Below are positions 21,901 to 32,600 of a DNA stretch of 60,000 nucleotides, one piece after another. Where the stretch lies: the NCBI GenBank assembly GCA_914767715.1, contig OU612075.1, forward strand, positions 6,326,001-6,386,000, in the 5' to 3' direction. Made by a program: the position numbers and the translations under genes. Within the stretch, counting starts at the first letter, position 1, and each line of letters begins with the position of its first letter. Below the pieces are notes generated by a model, which had not been told where the DNA came from, searched no databases, and worked only from the letters and a program-made list of their open reading frames with translations. Source of the DNA: Membranipora membranacea (taxonomy: Eukaryota > Bryozoa > Gymnolaemata > Cheilostomatida > Membraniporidae).

Positions 21901-24177
21901 TAGTTTTTCACAGTTTGCAGGCAGGTCAGAGCACAACTGTGCACGGTGCCCAGTATTCAGCTCATGCCTCCAAAACTTGGGTGTTACAGAACTATCTTCT
22001 ACAACAATAATAAAATTATGTCACTGCTAAATTGAGAATTTCAAAAAAAATCTGTTGTACGATACAATCAATGATAGAGGGACTGCAAAAAATAACACCA
22101 ACATTTAGATGGCCTACTAGCAAATTTCTCTCGAACTGCTATTAAGCATATTGTTTTCCCCTCTGAATAGTGTTTTGTATTGTTGGATGAGGGACCTCTT
22201 TAAACAGCCACAGTAATGATTATAAAACGGTATGAGAAGAGGCCTCGCAAACCATATTTTCAACTCCGGATATAAGAGTTGTTGCTATGTGCCATGAAGT
22301 TGACAATGTGTACCGCTTTGTTCCATCTGTCCTTACAATTTTATATATAACATACAGATGTTTGCCATTAAAGCCGTTATGTGTGAATTTGACACCAACC
22401 TTGCATGGTTGACAGCTGATCAATATTTTGGACGTCATTCTCAAGAAGTGGTTTCATTGTTGTGAAACAATCAGTTTATTTTGCAACATCATGAAACCTG
22501 ATAAATAAAATTAAAAATAACTGTTTGGGCTTTTGGTTCATCCCCATCTGGTTGGACAATTTTTTTTGCTGTGTCTTGCGTTGATGGTCTGCCAATGAGT
22601 TTCAGGATAACAATAACATTTCCCTGCCAGTTTCCTGATAGTTTCCTTATGACCAACTGCCAAAAAAAAATTAGTTACCTGTTATGTGATTGACATTCAA
22701 CTGATTCATAAATTTTGCATTACTAATTCGTATCACTGGTGCATCAAATACTTGATGAACTTCATCCAGGACACAAATTTTATTATAATTTTTGGAATAA
22801 ACAAAAGCAGAAACAGAAACAAAACTAGCCTACCAAGCTATTGAATATATTAACTATGCGGCAGTAAATTAAAAAGTCTGTCATTTATGCAGTAATATAA
22901 GGTGAAAATTGATAAACATCATCTATATATTATATTGTTAATAGTTTTTTTATCAAGTTTGGATAATTTTTACCTTGACACTTTACTCAAAAAACACTCA
23001 AATTTGATCCAAAAAGCTCTAGAATGACTTTTTTATTATGAGGTATTGGTTAAAATAAAGTCTCAAATATACCGGTTTCCTGAGTTAACCATTTCTTTTT
23101 ATTTGATTGCATCATCCTAGTTTCTGTTTTCTCAATTTTTTAGCAATTTTATAAAGCAAGACTCCAGAGTTATTTTTATTATTTTATCAAGCTCCAACGA
23201 TCACTGAGGTACCCATTTTCAGTGACAAATACTGAGCTCTCACTTTTCTAACCCATGTGATTGCCATCTATCTACATATCATTGTCTGTCTTGGGTTACG
23301 TTATGCCATAATGCACACATCTTGCCTGTCACGTATCCACTTATACATCTCCACCAAAGTGGAATTGGAACCGAAAATAATTCCATTGCTGCGCCCTGTC
23401 AATAGAAAATTGCATTACAAGTTAATTATAATATTCTTGGCTTTATTAATTATCCAGGCTCAGAAAAAGATCCAGAGACAGCACCCCAGACAGCTAACGA
23501 CGGTCAACAAATGGCGTCCTTGACCCATTCTCCGGCGCTGACAGGACTGGCTATAGCCTGTGCTCTTTTCGCTGTTGTCACCCTTCTCGCTTTAATGGCC
23601 ATCGTATACAAAATGTTCTTCGCAGACAAGTAAGTAAGTTCACAGTCTCCTTAACCTTTACACTCTCAAGGTCATTTTAGATGACTTGGAAGTGATTCTG
23701 TCATATGACTCTCAACTTCTGCTTGCCAATCTGAATAAAATCGATTGAAAATACATACTTGAATGCTTTGAACATGCACAAAAGTTCCTGGAAAGGCCTC
23801 CATTGACAAAAAAATGCATATGTTTCTAGTGAGTTTTGAGTTTTTTAGTAATTGGCTGTCAACACGCATACATTCCAAGAGGCAACATTGTCGGCATCAT
23901 TATGAAGTCAATCTAGTTGACAAAGTCACTTAATTCAAACCTCTGGGGGCAACAAAAATTTGTTACTATTAAGCAGAGTCTGAATAAAATGACATTAGAA
24001 TGTATTGAGATCTGGCCTAAGGGACCAATTTTCCTTGTCTGAAATAACAGGAGTTTTAAATTGTAAAATTTGAATTAACCAACTTCCACTGTAATTCATT
24101 TTTGTTTCAGGGCAACTAAGCTTTTCTCTCACACATCCTTTAAGAGTGGTGAGGATACTGTGGACTCCAATATATAG
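15942..24177 (+). CDS. Six-CCP (sushi) type I membrane protein, gene A
   Basis: Ten coding exons join in frame to 469 aa: 15942-16029, 16753-16923, 17691-17751, 18652-18776, 19434-19631, 20101-20271, 20850-21026, 21348-21527, 23458-23629, 24111-24177. All introns are GT-AG. Exon 1 encodes a signal peptide (MEWYSICVLLTALASISIVG, likely cut after GA). Exons 2 and 5-8 each hold one CCP domain in phase 1-1; CCP2 is split in phase 2 between exons 3 and 4. Every domain keeps four cysteines and the late tryptophan. Exon 9 has a stalk and a membrane helix (LAIACALFAVVTLLALMAIV). The 22-residue tail ends DTVDSNI, a class I PDZ-ligand pattern. N-glycosylation sites include NLT (CCP2) and NAT (CCP4). 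CCP arrays bind proteins at the cell surface, for example complement components; the ligand here is unknown. Gene B downstream is a close paralogue with the same exon plan. Confidence 0.9.
16038..16257. mobile_element. MITE-like element, family A, in gene A intron 1
   Basis: The ends are inverted: AGGGCCGTAGTTTAG at 16038 and CTAAAACTGCGGCCCT ending 16257. A second copy with the same interior lies at 49319-49556. The insertion begins eight bases after the exon 1 donor and leaves GTAAGAGC intact. No clear target duplication was found. Confidence 0.75.
16411..16765 (+). repeat. Partial tandem duplication ending in a CCP exon stub
   Basis: About 155-170 bp of the 3' part of gene A intron 1 is duplicated. 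The first copy (16411-16581) runs through GTTGATAG and the first 13 bases of the CCP1 exon (AATGTACGTCACC), then diverges into A-rich sequence. The second copy (16611-16765) leads into the real exon 2. The stub matches gene B at TGTACG rather than gene A TGTGCG. It has an acceptor but no usable exon body. Confidence 0.7.
17116..17254 (+). repeat. Two-copy direct repeat in gene A intron 2
   Basis: TTACATTCTAAAGCCAAATC and the following 35 or so bases appear at 17116-17172 and again at 17196-17254 with few differences. No function is apparent. Confidence 0.6.
18503..18600. mobile_element. Diverged family E element in gene A intron 3
   Basis: GATCAAGCTTGATCCATGTT, then GGAGCTGCCCC, resembles the left arm of the element at 12349. 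A complementary right arm (CAAACTCGATC) is only partly recognisable. The copy is old. Confidence 0.4.
18779..19104. mobile_element. MITE-like element, family C, in gene A intron 4
   Basis: This is the inverted counterpart of 25199-25528. It starts GTGACAGTCCTACTAGGCC and ends CAGCACTGACCCTTT, so the tips share an inverted CAGTCCTACTA-type sequence. Inside is a hairpin built from GATCATAGTG and CACTATGATC. The insertion lies directly at the exon 4 donor (GTAAGTG). Confidence 0.7.
20515..20700. repeat. AATA-rich low-complexity tract
   Basis: Irregular AAATA/AATAA units fill this part of gene A intron 6. A short CCTTTAACCTTAGA duplication follows at 20804-20837, next to the exon 7 acceptor. Confidence 0.7.
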
Positions 24178-24359
24178 CTCAGCGGCTGACATATTAATCA
24201 ATATTAGATATATAAACAAATTATATATAAATTTATTATTATACTAACCTGCTATTTTGATTTCGCTACGTTATTTTCGAGACCTCTTTGATTTTTTGAA
24301 TTCAATCCTTTCCTGATTTCAATGGATGATTTGAATGCAAATTTAGAGTATATTCTTTG

Positions 24360-24365
24360 AATAAA
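24360..24365 (+). terminator. Poly(A) signal of gene A
   Basis: AATAAA lies 183 bases after the stop codon, in AT-rich sequence. It is the best candidate for the mRNA 3' end of gene A. Confidence 0.55.
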
Positions 24366-24507
24366 AATATAAACAAATATATATATATGATGCTTTACAT
24401 ATTAATACCTTTACTGAAACCATGAAATTGGGTCTTCAGAATCCATTTCATTCAGGCCATGTCCTCACTACTCGCCGAAATTGGCCAACCATTTATCTTA
24501 TTTATTC

Positions 24508-24633
24508 TTAGCGCGTTTGCGATTCACTGCCAGGCGATTAGTGCCGCAGGAGTTGTGGGTTCGAGTCCCACTGGGGGAGCTTTCATTGTTGATTGTCCCA
24601 GCCCCCAGCACCCTCGGGTGTATACCTCTCCTG
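24508..24633 (+). mobile_element. tRNA-derived SINE, family 1, copy 1 (5' truncated)
   Basis: The copy starts within box A (TTAGCGCG) and contains box B (GGTTCGAGTCCCACT), then the family tail with CCCTCGGGTGTATACCTCTC. The first 25 bases of the family are missing. Confidence 0.75.
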
Positions 24634-24886
24634 TGTACTTGTCTACTGACTGACTCATGGAAAGACAGGTGACAGCATGGAAAGACATGCTGACAAGCTG
24701 GAAAGACAGCTAAACCTACTACAAGGGGTCCAAGCAATCGGCCATGTAAGGCCAATAACCCTAACACGTACGCTGTGTTTCATAGGGTGGCAATGGTGGA
24801 TTGGAATGTGCTGTGGGATGAGAGAACACAACTCCGAGTAGTGAAAAGCGGGCAATTTAATTAGCGCCATCGACCCATTCTTTTTT

Positions 24887-25040
24887 GGGGATGGTGAGAT
24901 GGCGCAATCGGTTAGCGCGCTTGCTATCCACTGCCAGGCGATTAGTGTCGCAGGAGTTGTGGGTTCGAGTCCCACTGGGGGAGCTTTCATTGTTGATTGT
25001 CCCCGCCCCCAGAACCCTCGGGTGTATACCTCTCCAGAAA
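24887..25040 (+). mobile_element. tRNA-derived SINE, family 1, copy 2 (full)
   Basis: The most complete copy begins GGGGATGGTGAGATGGCGCA. Box A is TGGCGCAATCGGTTAGCGC and box B is GGTTCGAGTCCC, both RNA polymerase III internal promoter elements of tRNA genes. The tRNA-unrelated part ends CGGGTGTATACCTCTCC. The fold is not a good tRNA, so it is a SINE and not a tRNA gene. Confidence 0.8.
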
Positions 25041-25198
25041 TATTGTAAAATAATATATTTTGTTATTGTTTTGTATAGTTTCATCATAACATACACATTC
25101 GCTACTACAAACCATCACATGCCATACAATACAATACCATACCATGCAAAGCAATAGGATAGATAACAGTGTGTTGTATTTCAACCCAGGCTTTGACT

Positions 25199-25528
25199 AA
25201 AGGGTCAGTCCTACTATGAAAATGAATATATTACCCCAATAAATCTAATCTTGTGAGTTCATGTGGCAAATTAAAATGACAAACAAATTAAAATTGTAGA
25301 AATAGCATTTTAGTTTTTTTTAAATATATTAGCAAGGATCATTGTAGATCATAGTGGTCAGGTGGAGGCAATATATCACTATGATCTACTATGATCCCAA
25401 TTCTCAGACTTTGCAGCAGTTTTACTGCAATTAGGTTCACAGGCTGTTTTGTTTCATATGCCCTAGTGACTTGTAAGCCTGAGAACTTTGAAACTATACC
25501 CAACATGGCCTAGTAGGACTGACACTTA
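25199..25528. mobile_element. MITE-like element, family C, intergenic copy
   Basis: The ends are AAAGGGTCAGTCCTACTA and TAGTAGGACTGACACTTAA, inverted copies of each other. The interior has a hairpin with GATCATAGTG and CACTATGATC. The whole element matches the copy in gene A intron 4 in opposite orientation. Confidence 0.75.
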
Positions 25529-28500
25529 AACTATAGGCCATAGGGGATACGAACATAAAACAGGCTTCACAACACTGATATGATTTTACATCCAAACTCC
25601 TGCTGCAATGCCAAGATACCCCGGTTGAAGAACATATAAATATTTTTATTGCATCAACCATCATCAGAAGATGATCTCATGATGTGCAAAGACACCAAAA
25701 CAAAAAACAAATCGAAATAAAATCGAGGGAATAAAACTCAATTCAATAAAAAAAAATGTTTTGACAATGCAAATTGAAATGTATGTATGGTTGTTGATGA
25801 ACAAAGATGTTGAGGAAGGTTGTTAAAAGGAGTAGTCATATGAATGAAAAATAAGTTTTCGGGTGGATAATAGATGCGGATGTAAGAGGAAGGAGCCTCT
25901 CCATAATTCTATGAATAAGGAATCTTGAGAACTTAATAAGTCAAATGGGTGTAGGTTCATCAAAATTGACTAGCCCCAGTGTTGAGAACAGTACCAACTA
26001 CCAAAACTGCGACTATAGGCCGTAGGGTTTGGGGGCTCAGACTAATATGCTAGTGATAAAGCAGGATAAGTATTTGGAAAGATTTGTTCAACTTTTACCT
26101 GTTAAAATGATCACCCGAGTTTTCATGGCCTACCCTGCTTTAAACTATCAGATTGGAAATACCAACATCTATTAGGTGAATTAATTGCTGGCAAAGATAT
26201 GGAAGATTCCCATGAGAATTTCTGCATTTTCATCAAAATATCAAATTGAAACTTGAATAAAAATATTTGGTTCTTATTTTAAAAATTGGACGAGCGCAGA
26301 TATTATTTAATATCAGAGACGATCAACACCAATGATCTGTTTAAACACAAATAAACATCTAGTACAGTCATGAGAACAAAAATACAAGTGTTGTAACTCC
26401 TCAACAAAACCTAATGAGGGAACTAGGGAAATTGAGCACAACTCTCTGATCAGATGACTGAGGCAGGGAGTTTGGGATATAAACTCCTAACTCCCTGACC
26501 AATGAACTCCCTCTTCCCTGAGTGAGGTAAGATAAATGTTTCAATCAGTTCCAAGTTGTCCGCTCTTGACATATTTCTCTTGTCGCAATCAAGACGGTGT
26601 ATTTATTGACCAGGTTAAAATTTTTTTTAATACCTTATTGGATTTTAATTATATTTTTTATTTTAATACTTTATTCAACATCTGGTATGGTCGTTGTAAC
26701 ACTGCATATGATCCCCCAAAGGAAATCCATCGCTGAGTTAAATGAATTCACCAACCACCAAGGCAACAGGGCTACTCAAGAGTCTCTCAACCCTCCTAAT
26801 CTAGTAAGATGGTGATAGACTAGTATGTAATCAGCTTCCCAATACCATCAGATCAATGAAATTAATTCTTCTCATGGAATGGAAACAGCAATTAAAGCAT
26901 TCAACACAGGGGCTGATCTGACAATGATCTAATAGGCTGTCCCAGTAGCATGCAGAATATAGCCTTGAAAATTGTCTTGTTCACAAAGCTGCAAACGGTA
27001 ATTCAGCGTTAATGATTTTGGGCATTTCTAGAAATGCTACTAGGGACTGGTTATTTTTTCAAGCCCTTTTTTTGTCAAAAGAAAGCCAATTATGCTATTC
27101 CAGATCTGGAGTTCAATGCGTCTGACCAATGAAAGAGTTCATTTGTCAAACTAAGACAACAAAACTCTTTCTCTCCAAAGTGAACAATATGCTTAAATTA
27201 CTCAAGATAAAGCTAAGATTCATTCGGCTCACATTTATTTTTTTACACTTGGACGTAGATATAGCAAATATATGGATTCAATCAAAAGTCAGTACATTTG
27301 CTCCCAAACTTTTGCCTCAAAACCCGCTGAAAAAATTTCAGACAGTTTTTAACCAAGTGTTCGGTGCCAATGCTTATTTCTGAGAAACTTATTACTCGAT
27401 GGTCCTGTTATGTAATTTATGCCACTCATCATCGACAGCAGTCATCAGATGACTGAAACAAAACATCTTAGTGATACGTCAAATTACAAGTTGTCTTCTC
27501 CTGCCCTTTTCTTTTATCACAATCAACACCTGACGCTCCTTCAAAGAAAAATATACCTATATACCCATCTATATAAGCCCAGTGCTTTCTTTTGTGTATA
27601 CATTTTGGCGTTGAGGTTTTGAGAGTTGTCCCCACATGAATTAGTAAATTATTTATTTGTTGCAAACACAACTTAGTTGCTGAATACCCGCTCTACAAAT
27701 TCACTGAGAACCAAAGATTAAGTCAAAAGTAGAGCTTCTAGTGCGTAGAGAGATCTCATCCAACCATCTAGAATGATGAGTCGAACATGAAGGCTAATTA
27801 ATTGATTGACGCCAATGAAGATATCTATCCTCACAAAATATTGCAGTGTTATTCAATTATATTATACTAGATTTTAGTTTGAATGTCGATATTGACTTGA
27901 TTTTGTTCTACAATTATCTAAATCATCAATTAATAATGGACAATATTTGTACAATGAAATTTTACCGAAGTTTATTCAATATCACCAAGCCAGTTACAAC
28001 CTATGATTATGATGATCATCATCATCACCAACATTATTAGTGGCTTATTCTGGAATCATGAAATCTAAAATATTTCCACATCGGTAGTTTGGTCATATCA
28101 TGTCACATATTTGGATAAATGTATGTTTTATTGAAAAAGGTCAAGTTGGATCCAATTTTGGGTTACTCCCCCTTGTATCTTCTGGCAGGCGACCAGCAGA
28201 ATGGGACCTACTCAAATTGCAAACAAGTTTGACTTAACTTGATCCCGTAATTTAGGAAGACAAATCACTATTGGGTTAAGGATCTAACCGGTTGCAATTG
28301 AGATAAGGTGGCTTTCCATTATTAAACTCTGCGTATGTGTGCTTCACAATGGAATGCTACAATATCACACTTGCAGCTTTAGAGCGTAAAAGTCTTCCTG
28401 TTAAATCAAACACACCATTTTCGCTGCCAGAGCATTTACAAGTCATAAGATTCGCTTGTGAAGTACTCGCATGAACATGTACTTTTACAGTACAATACTG

Positions 28501-29440
28501 TCATACTTGTAATTATCACCTATATAGAGAAGCAATAATTGATGGAATGAGGGCCATATTATTATCAGCATTGATTTTTGCATTCAGTATCTCTTTCAAG
28601 GAGGTCATTGTAGTATCAAAGTTTTGACAGGAACTTAAAATAGGCCTAGCGACTTACGTTATTTGCTTATTGCATCATAGATGCATGATGGCAGCTTTGC
28701 ACAGGTGATAATTATTATAACGACTCCATAAAGTGACACTTTTGCCTCCGTAAGCACATCATCAGTAAAGGCTTACTTTATACTATTAAATTTCTTTCTA
28801 CTTTCTACATATATTTGAAACACAGTACTGATTTTCATAACAAACAGAATGGTGGGAGATTTTTTCTTATGGAAATAAACAATCAACAATAAACAATAAA
28901 CAATGAGCAATGACTCCAGACAACCCTCAATTATTTAAGAGGTAATCTTGTCACGACTGACTTCCCCTCATTATTATTTGAATGTAAAATTAATGAATAT
29001 TGACGTAGTGAGTTATCTCCACTGCTGTAGCTTTTTTTTGCCTTCCTTATTCCCATGTGTTTGTACCGACCCGTGCCTTTTCCAGGACTGGAATATGGAA
29101 ATGTTCCAGCCGCATGTGTTTTGTAAACCATAAATCTTACATTTTTCATGCCGTGTCATTGCCGATTTCTATAGATTGGTAGTTGAGGGTTGAAGGCGGA
29201 CAGAGGTGGAAATTAAGTTTATGCAACAATCTCCTTGGTGAATTCCTGTAGATAGACACGCAGGGGCGCGTTTTAAAAGGGAAAGGTTATACAAATGTTA
29301 AAAAGTTTTATTCATGGGAACCCAAGATAATTAAATAAAAATGTAGATGTAAATATTTTCACCGAAGCTGATCAGTAGATTAAAGGTGCAACAAACTTTT
29401 TAAAAGAGCTCCTAATAGTTGCTAGCAATTAAATCACCCT
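25529..29440. other. Intergenic stretch between genes A and B
   Basis: No supported gene is visible. A weak family E relative is at 28143-28240. Short open frames here (27129-27383, 27846-28040 and others) are AT-rich and carry no motif. Confidence 0.5.
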
Positions 29441-29508
29441 GGCGATGATCCACCCCTTTTTTATTGCTATCACACATTTACTTCAACATTGATTAGCAGA
29501 TTGACAAC

Positions 29509-29545
29509 TATATAAAGCGAATGGCTTGTCAGTGGTTTGCCAAAC
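29509..29545 (+). promoter_or_regulatory. Core promoter of CCP gene B
   Basis: TATATAAA is followed, after GCGAAT, by GGCTTGTCAGTGGTTTGCC, almost identical to the gene A promoter. A C-rich then T-rich CCCCTTTTTT segment about 50 bases upstream is also shared (15757 and 29454). Confidence 0.65.
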
Positions 29546-29642
29546 ATACAGCTTGCTGGTAGTGCAAACGAGGTGTTAGACTTTTACTAGTAAGAGGTGC
29601 AGTTCATCTTTCAACACATTCAGTTGATTCAACAGGCGAAGA

Positions 29643-32600
29643 ATGGAGCGGTATAGTCCATGTGTTCTACTGACTGTTCTAGCTTTCATCGGCAGCATCA
29701 GCGCTCAATCTGTGACACCCCTGGGTGAGCATCAACTTCTTTCAAAACCATTTGAATATCTTAAAATGCCTTAAAAAATTTGAAAATTGTGCAGAATTTT
29801 TGTTTTATGAACTCACAACTCCATAAATCCGAATTTTGAATTGTGGCACGTTGTTAGTTGGCAAAAATCTGGAGTATGAAGAAATCCTTCCCCATTATGT
29901 TGTTTTTTGGCATCCTAAGATAACTTCGAGCATCAGATTGTCGACAAAATTTTAGCTAGTATTTTGATGTCAGTATCATACTGACTTTGGTACACTTAAT
30001 AAAAAGTGCCCACGCTATGGTTTGATGTATTACAAGCCTATTACTATTTCCATGGCATGGTCATGAATGTTTTGCAAAATTGTTTTGTAGTTGATTCAAA
30101 CAGAACAGGTTTGTAAATAGAGTTTGGTTTGGATAGTGTGTATGCATTCAATTTACCTGTCTATCATACTAGTAAAAATGATGCATTATGCAGTAACGCA
30201 TTTTGCGTTAGCCTATCAGGGATAATGCAAAATGCGTGAATGCACATTGCGTCATGCAATCTTCATTAGGAATATTTAGTAATATCAGGTTCAGTATGGG
30301 ATTTACCTGCGACCACGGGGTAGATGTAATTTAATTGTATGCGGCCTGTATAACAGAGCTAAAATGTGGTGCAAGTTTGTGTTTAATCTCAAATCTACTG
30401 TCCTCACCGCAAAAAAAAAAGCACTACCATACCAAATTGACAAAAATTAAATGTTTTTGCTTTGTGCAATGCTTGCCTGTTTGAATGAACCTAGCGATGC
30501 CTCTTTAGTAGTAAAAGCTGTTGATATCTTAGCCTGTCTTAGCAAGCTTCGTAAAATGTGTCCTGAAATCCACTTTGCATCAACAAAGCTTGTCAAGACA
30601 GACACGAGTCTATAATGCACCCACCAGTTCCACCTGTTTTATACTTTATCATATCAATGCACCAGTTTTCCTTGAAACTATGTCTATTACATAACACTTT
30701 GTGTATTTCTGGGATCTCTTTGTGTGGCATCAAGTTGCCAATTAGCATCTTGTAAAGTTGACTGTTCTATCCTTTTAATGACCCTCATTACAATAATGGT
30801 TAGCTCGTATTTCCTTTCTAAATCAACTAAAGTTTCATAGTTTGTATTTTGTGGTTTACTTAGGCTAGACTATCTTCTTTGAAAAAATGCCCTACTTTTA
30901 TCCAGCGGTCGGTCGGTCCAACACAATCACGCGGCAGCGTCATTCTAAAGTGTAAACTCGATTCTCATTGGTGTTTGATAGGTGCTATAAGCTTATCTTT
31001 TCATGTACTGTTTCGTTATGTATTGCGTTTTTTGCTGTTAATTGATTTGCTTTTATTTTCACGGATAACATAACCATTTGGCTGACCTATTCATCAATTT
31101 AACCTATGTGACATGCTACACATGCGGAACAGATCTCACAAAAACCATGTTGTCATATTGTCTTACTTTTCCTTTTTTGATTAATTTGATTGATTAAATA
31201 TTTTCAAAACACACAAAAATTACACTTAATAACACAAGGGTGAGCAGTGTGTTGTAGGTCAAAACATGCGTGATTTGATTTTGCCTTACTTTTGAAATTC
31301 TAACTTTATTGAAGAAAAATTAAAATCTAGGAGGACTTCGTAATGCAGACTGCATGTCATGTCAAGCTGCAGATTGCAAGAACTGGTTATTATTAGCCTA
31401 TAGATTCGATTTATGGGCTGGGGTCAGCTGAATTAAGCTGTGGGGGATTTTGGCAGCGCAAATTTCCCCCTTATATATAAATCAATTGTGGCATTGATTC
31501 CAGGGGTCACACTGGGAGCTTGATTTAAATTCGGGTTGGATCACCTGATGTCGGTGCGTTAGCACTGAGTTGAACTTTGAGCCTTACAAAATTTGCAGCC
31601 AGCCAAAAAATAGTACAGAAAAACTTGAAAAATACAAAGTGTTTTTTTCATTGCCAGCATTTTTATTCAGCTCAAAATCGTATTTTAGATTTTATTACAG
31701 CAGCCATTCAACATTTTATTTCACACAAAATATTGTGAGAGTAAAGGTACATTCCATTTCATAGGATTGATTAATGGATCAATTATATTAATAATAAGAA
31801 AACTAGCTTTTAAAATACCACACTGCAATGAATGTGTGAAAGTTGAGGGAGGGTAGTATGTTCTCACAACTGAAGGAGCAATCGTGTTGCATCTTATTTC
31901 TTTGTCCCTTATTTAATTGGGGGAATTAATTGGAGAAACTTTCCAGCCACATCTAAATTAACGAAAGCAGAATCGTTGGTAAGCAGGCACCAGCTATCGT
32001 TGTTCTCCTCTTCCGTTGGTGGAGAAGATGCCTGTCAGGGTTGTTATTTCGATATCAGACATGTTATTCTTCTGTCTTGTGGTCAACTAAAGAAATATCT
32101 TATGTTTTCCTGGGCAACCTTACCCTGCTACCCCCTGGTGACCAGACTTTTGATTTTAAAGCTGCGAAAATATACCAGCTTGTCTGGTCTATAATCCAGG
32201 CCAAGCCCCGAGCGCCAGGCCAAGTTTGACATATTTCGATCCCATAACAAGTGAAAGTCTTGTCCGCTTTCCAAACCAAACCAATTATCTGTCAATTCAT
32301 ACAAATAGAACTGTGCTTTTAACTCACATTCTGCTATGTTGGGGTTAGCGATTTAATAACACAAGTGATATCATCGGAGGCCATTTCTGTTAGCGCTGTA
32401 TCTGTGATCTTTGGTTCCAAACCAGTTTGTCGACAAGGTCTAACACCTACAATATCATATTTTCGTAATATTGACGTTTGTAATTCTATGGAATCCTTTG
32501 GCTGCCAATAAAATCATGTATGGTACGAATGGTAAGTCAAAAGTCCAGCGGCGAGAAGCCAAAGGCTTTGTTATGAGATATGTGAATCAGTAACAATTAT

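Noticed and set aside
24887-24970. Possible tRNA gene
   Set aside because: Box A and box B are present, but the 3' part does not pair as an acceptor stem and the body continues with a repeated tail; it is a SINE.
24498-25157. Several overlapping open frames on both strands between 24.5 and 25.2 kb
   Set aside because: They are translations of the two family 1 SINE copies (the same peptide appears twice).
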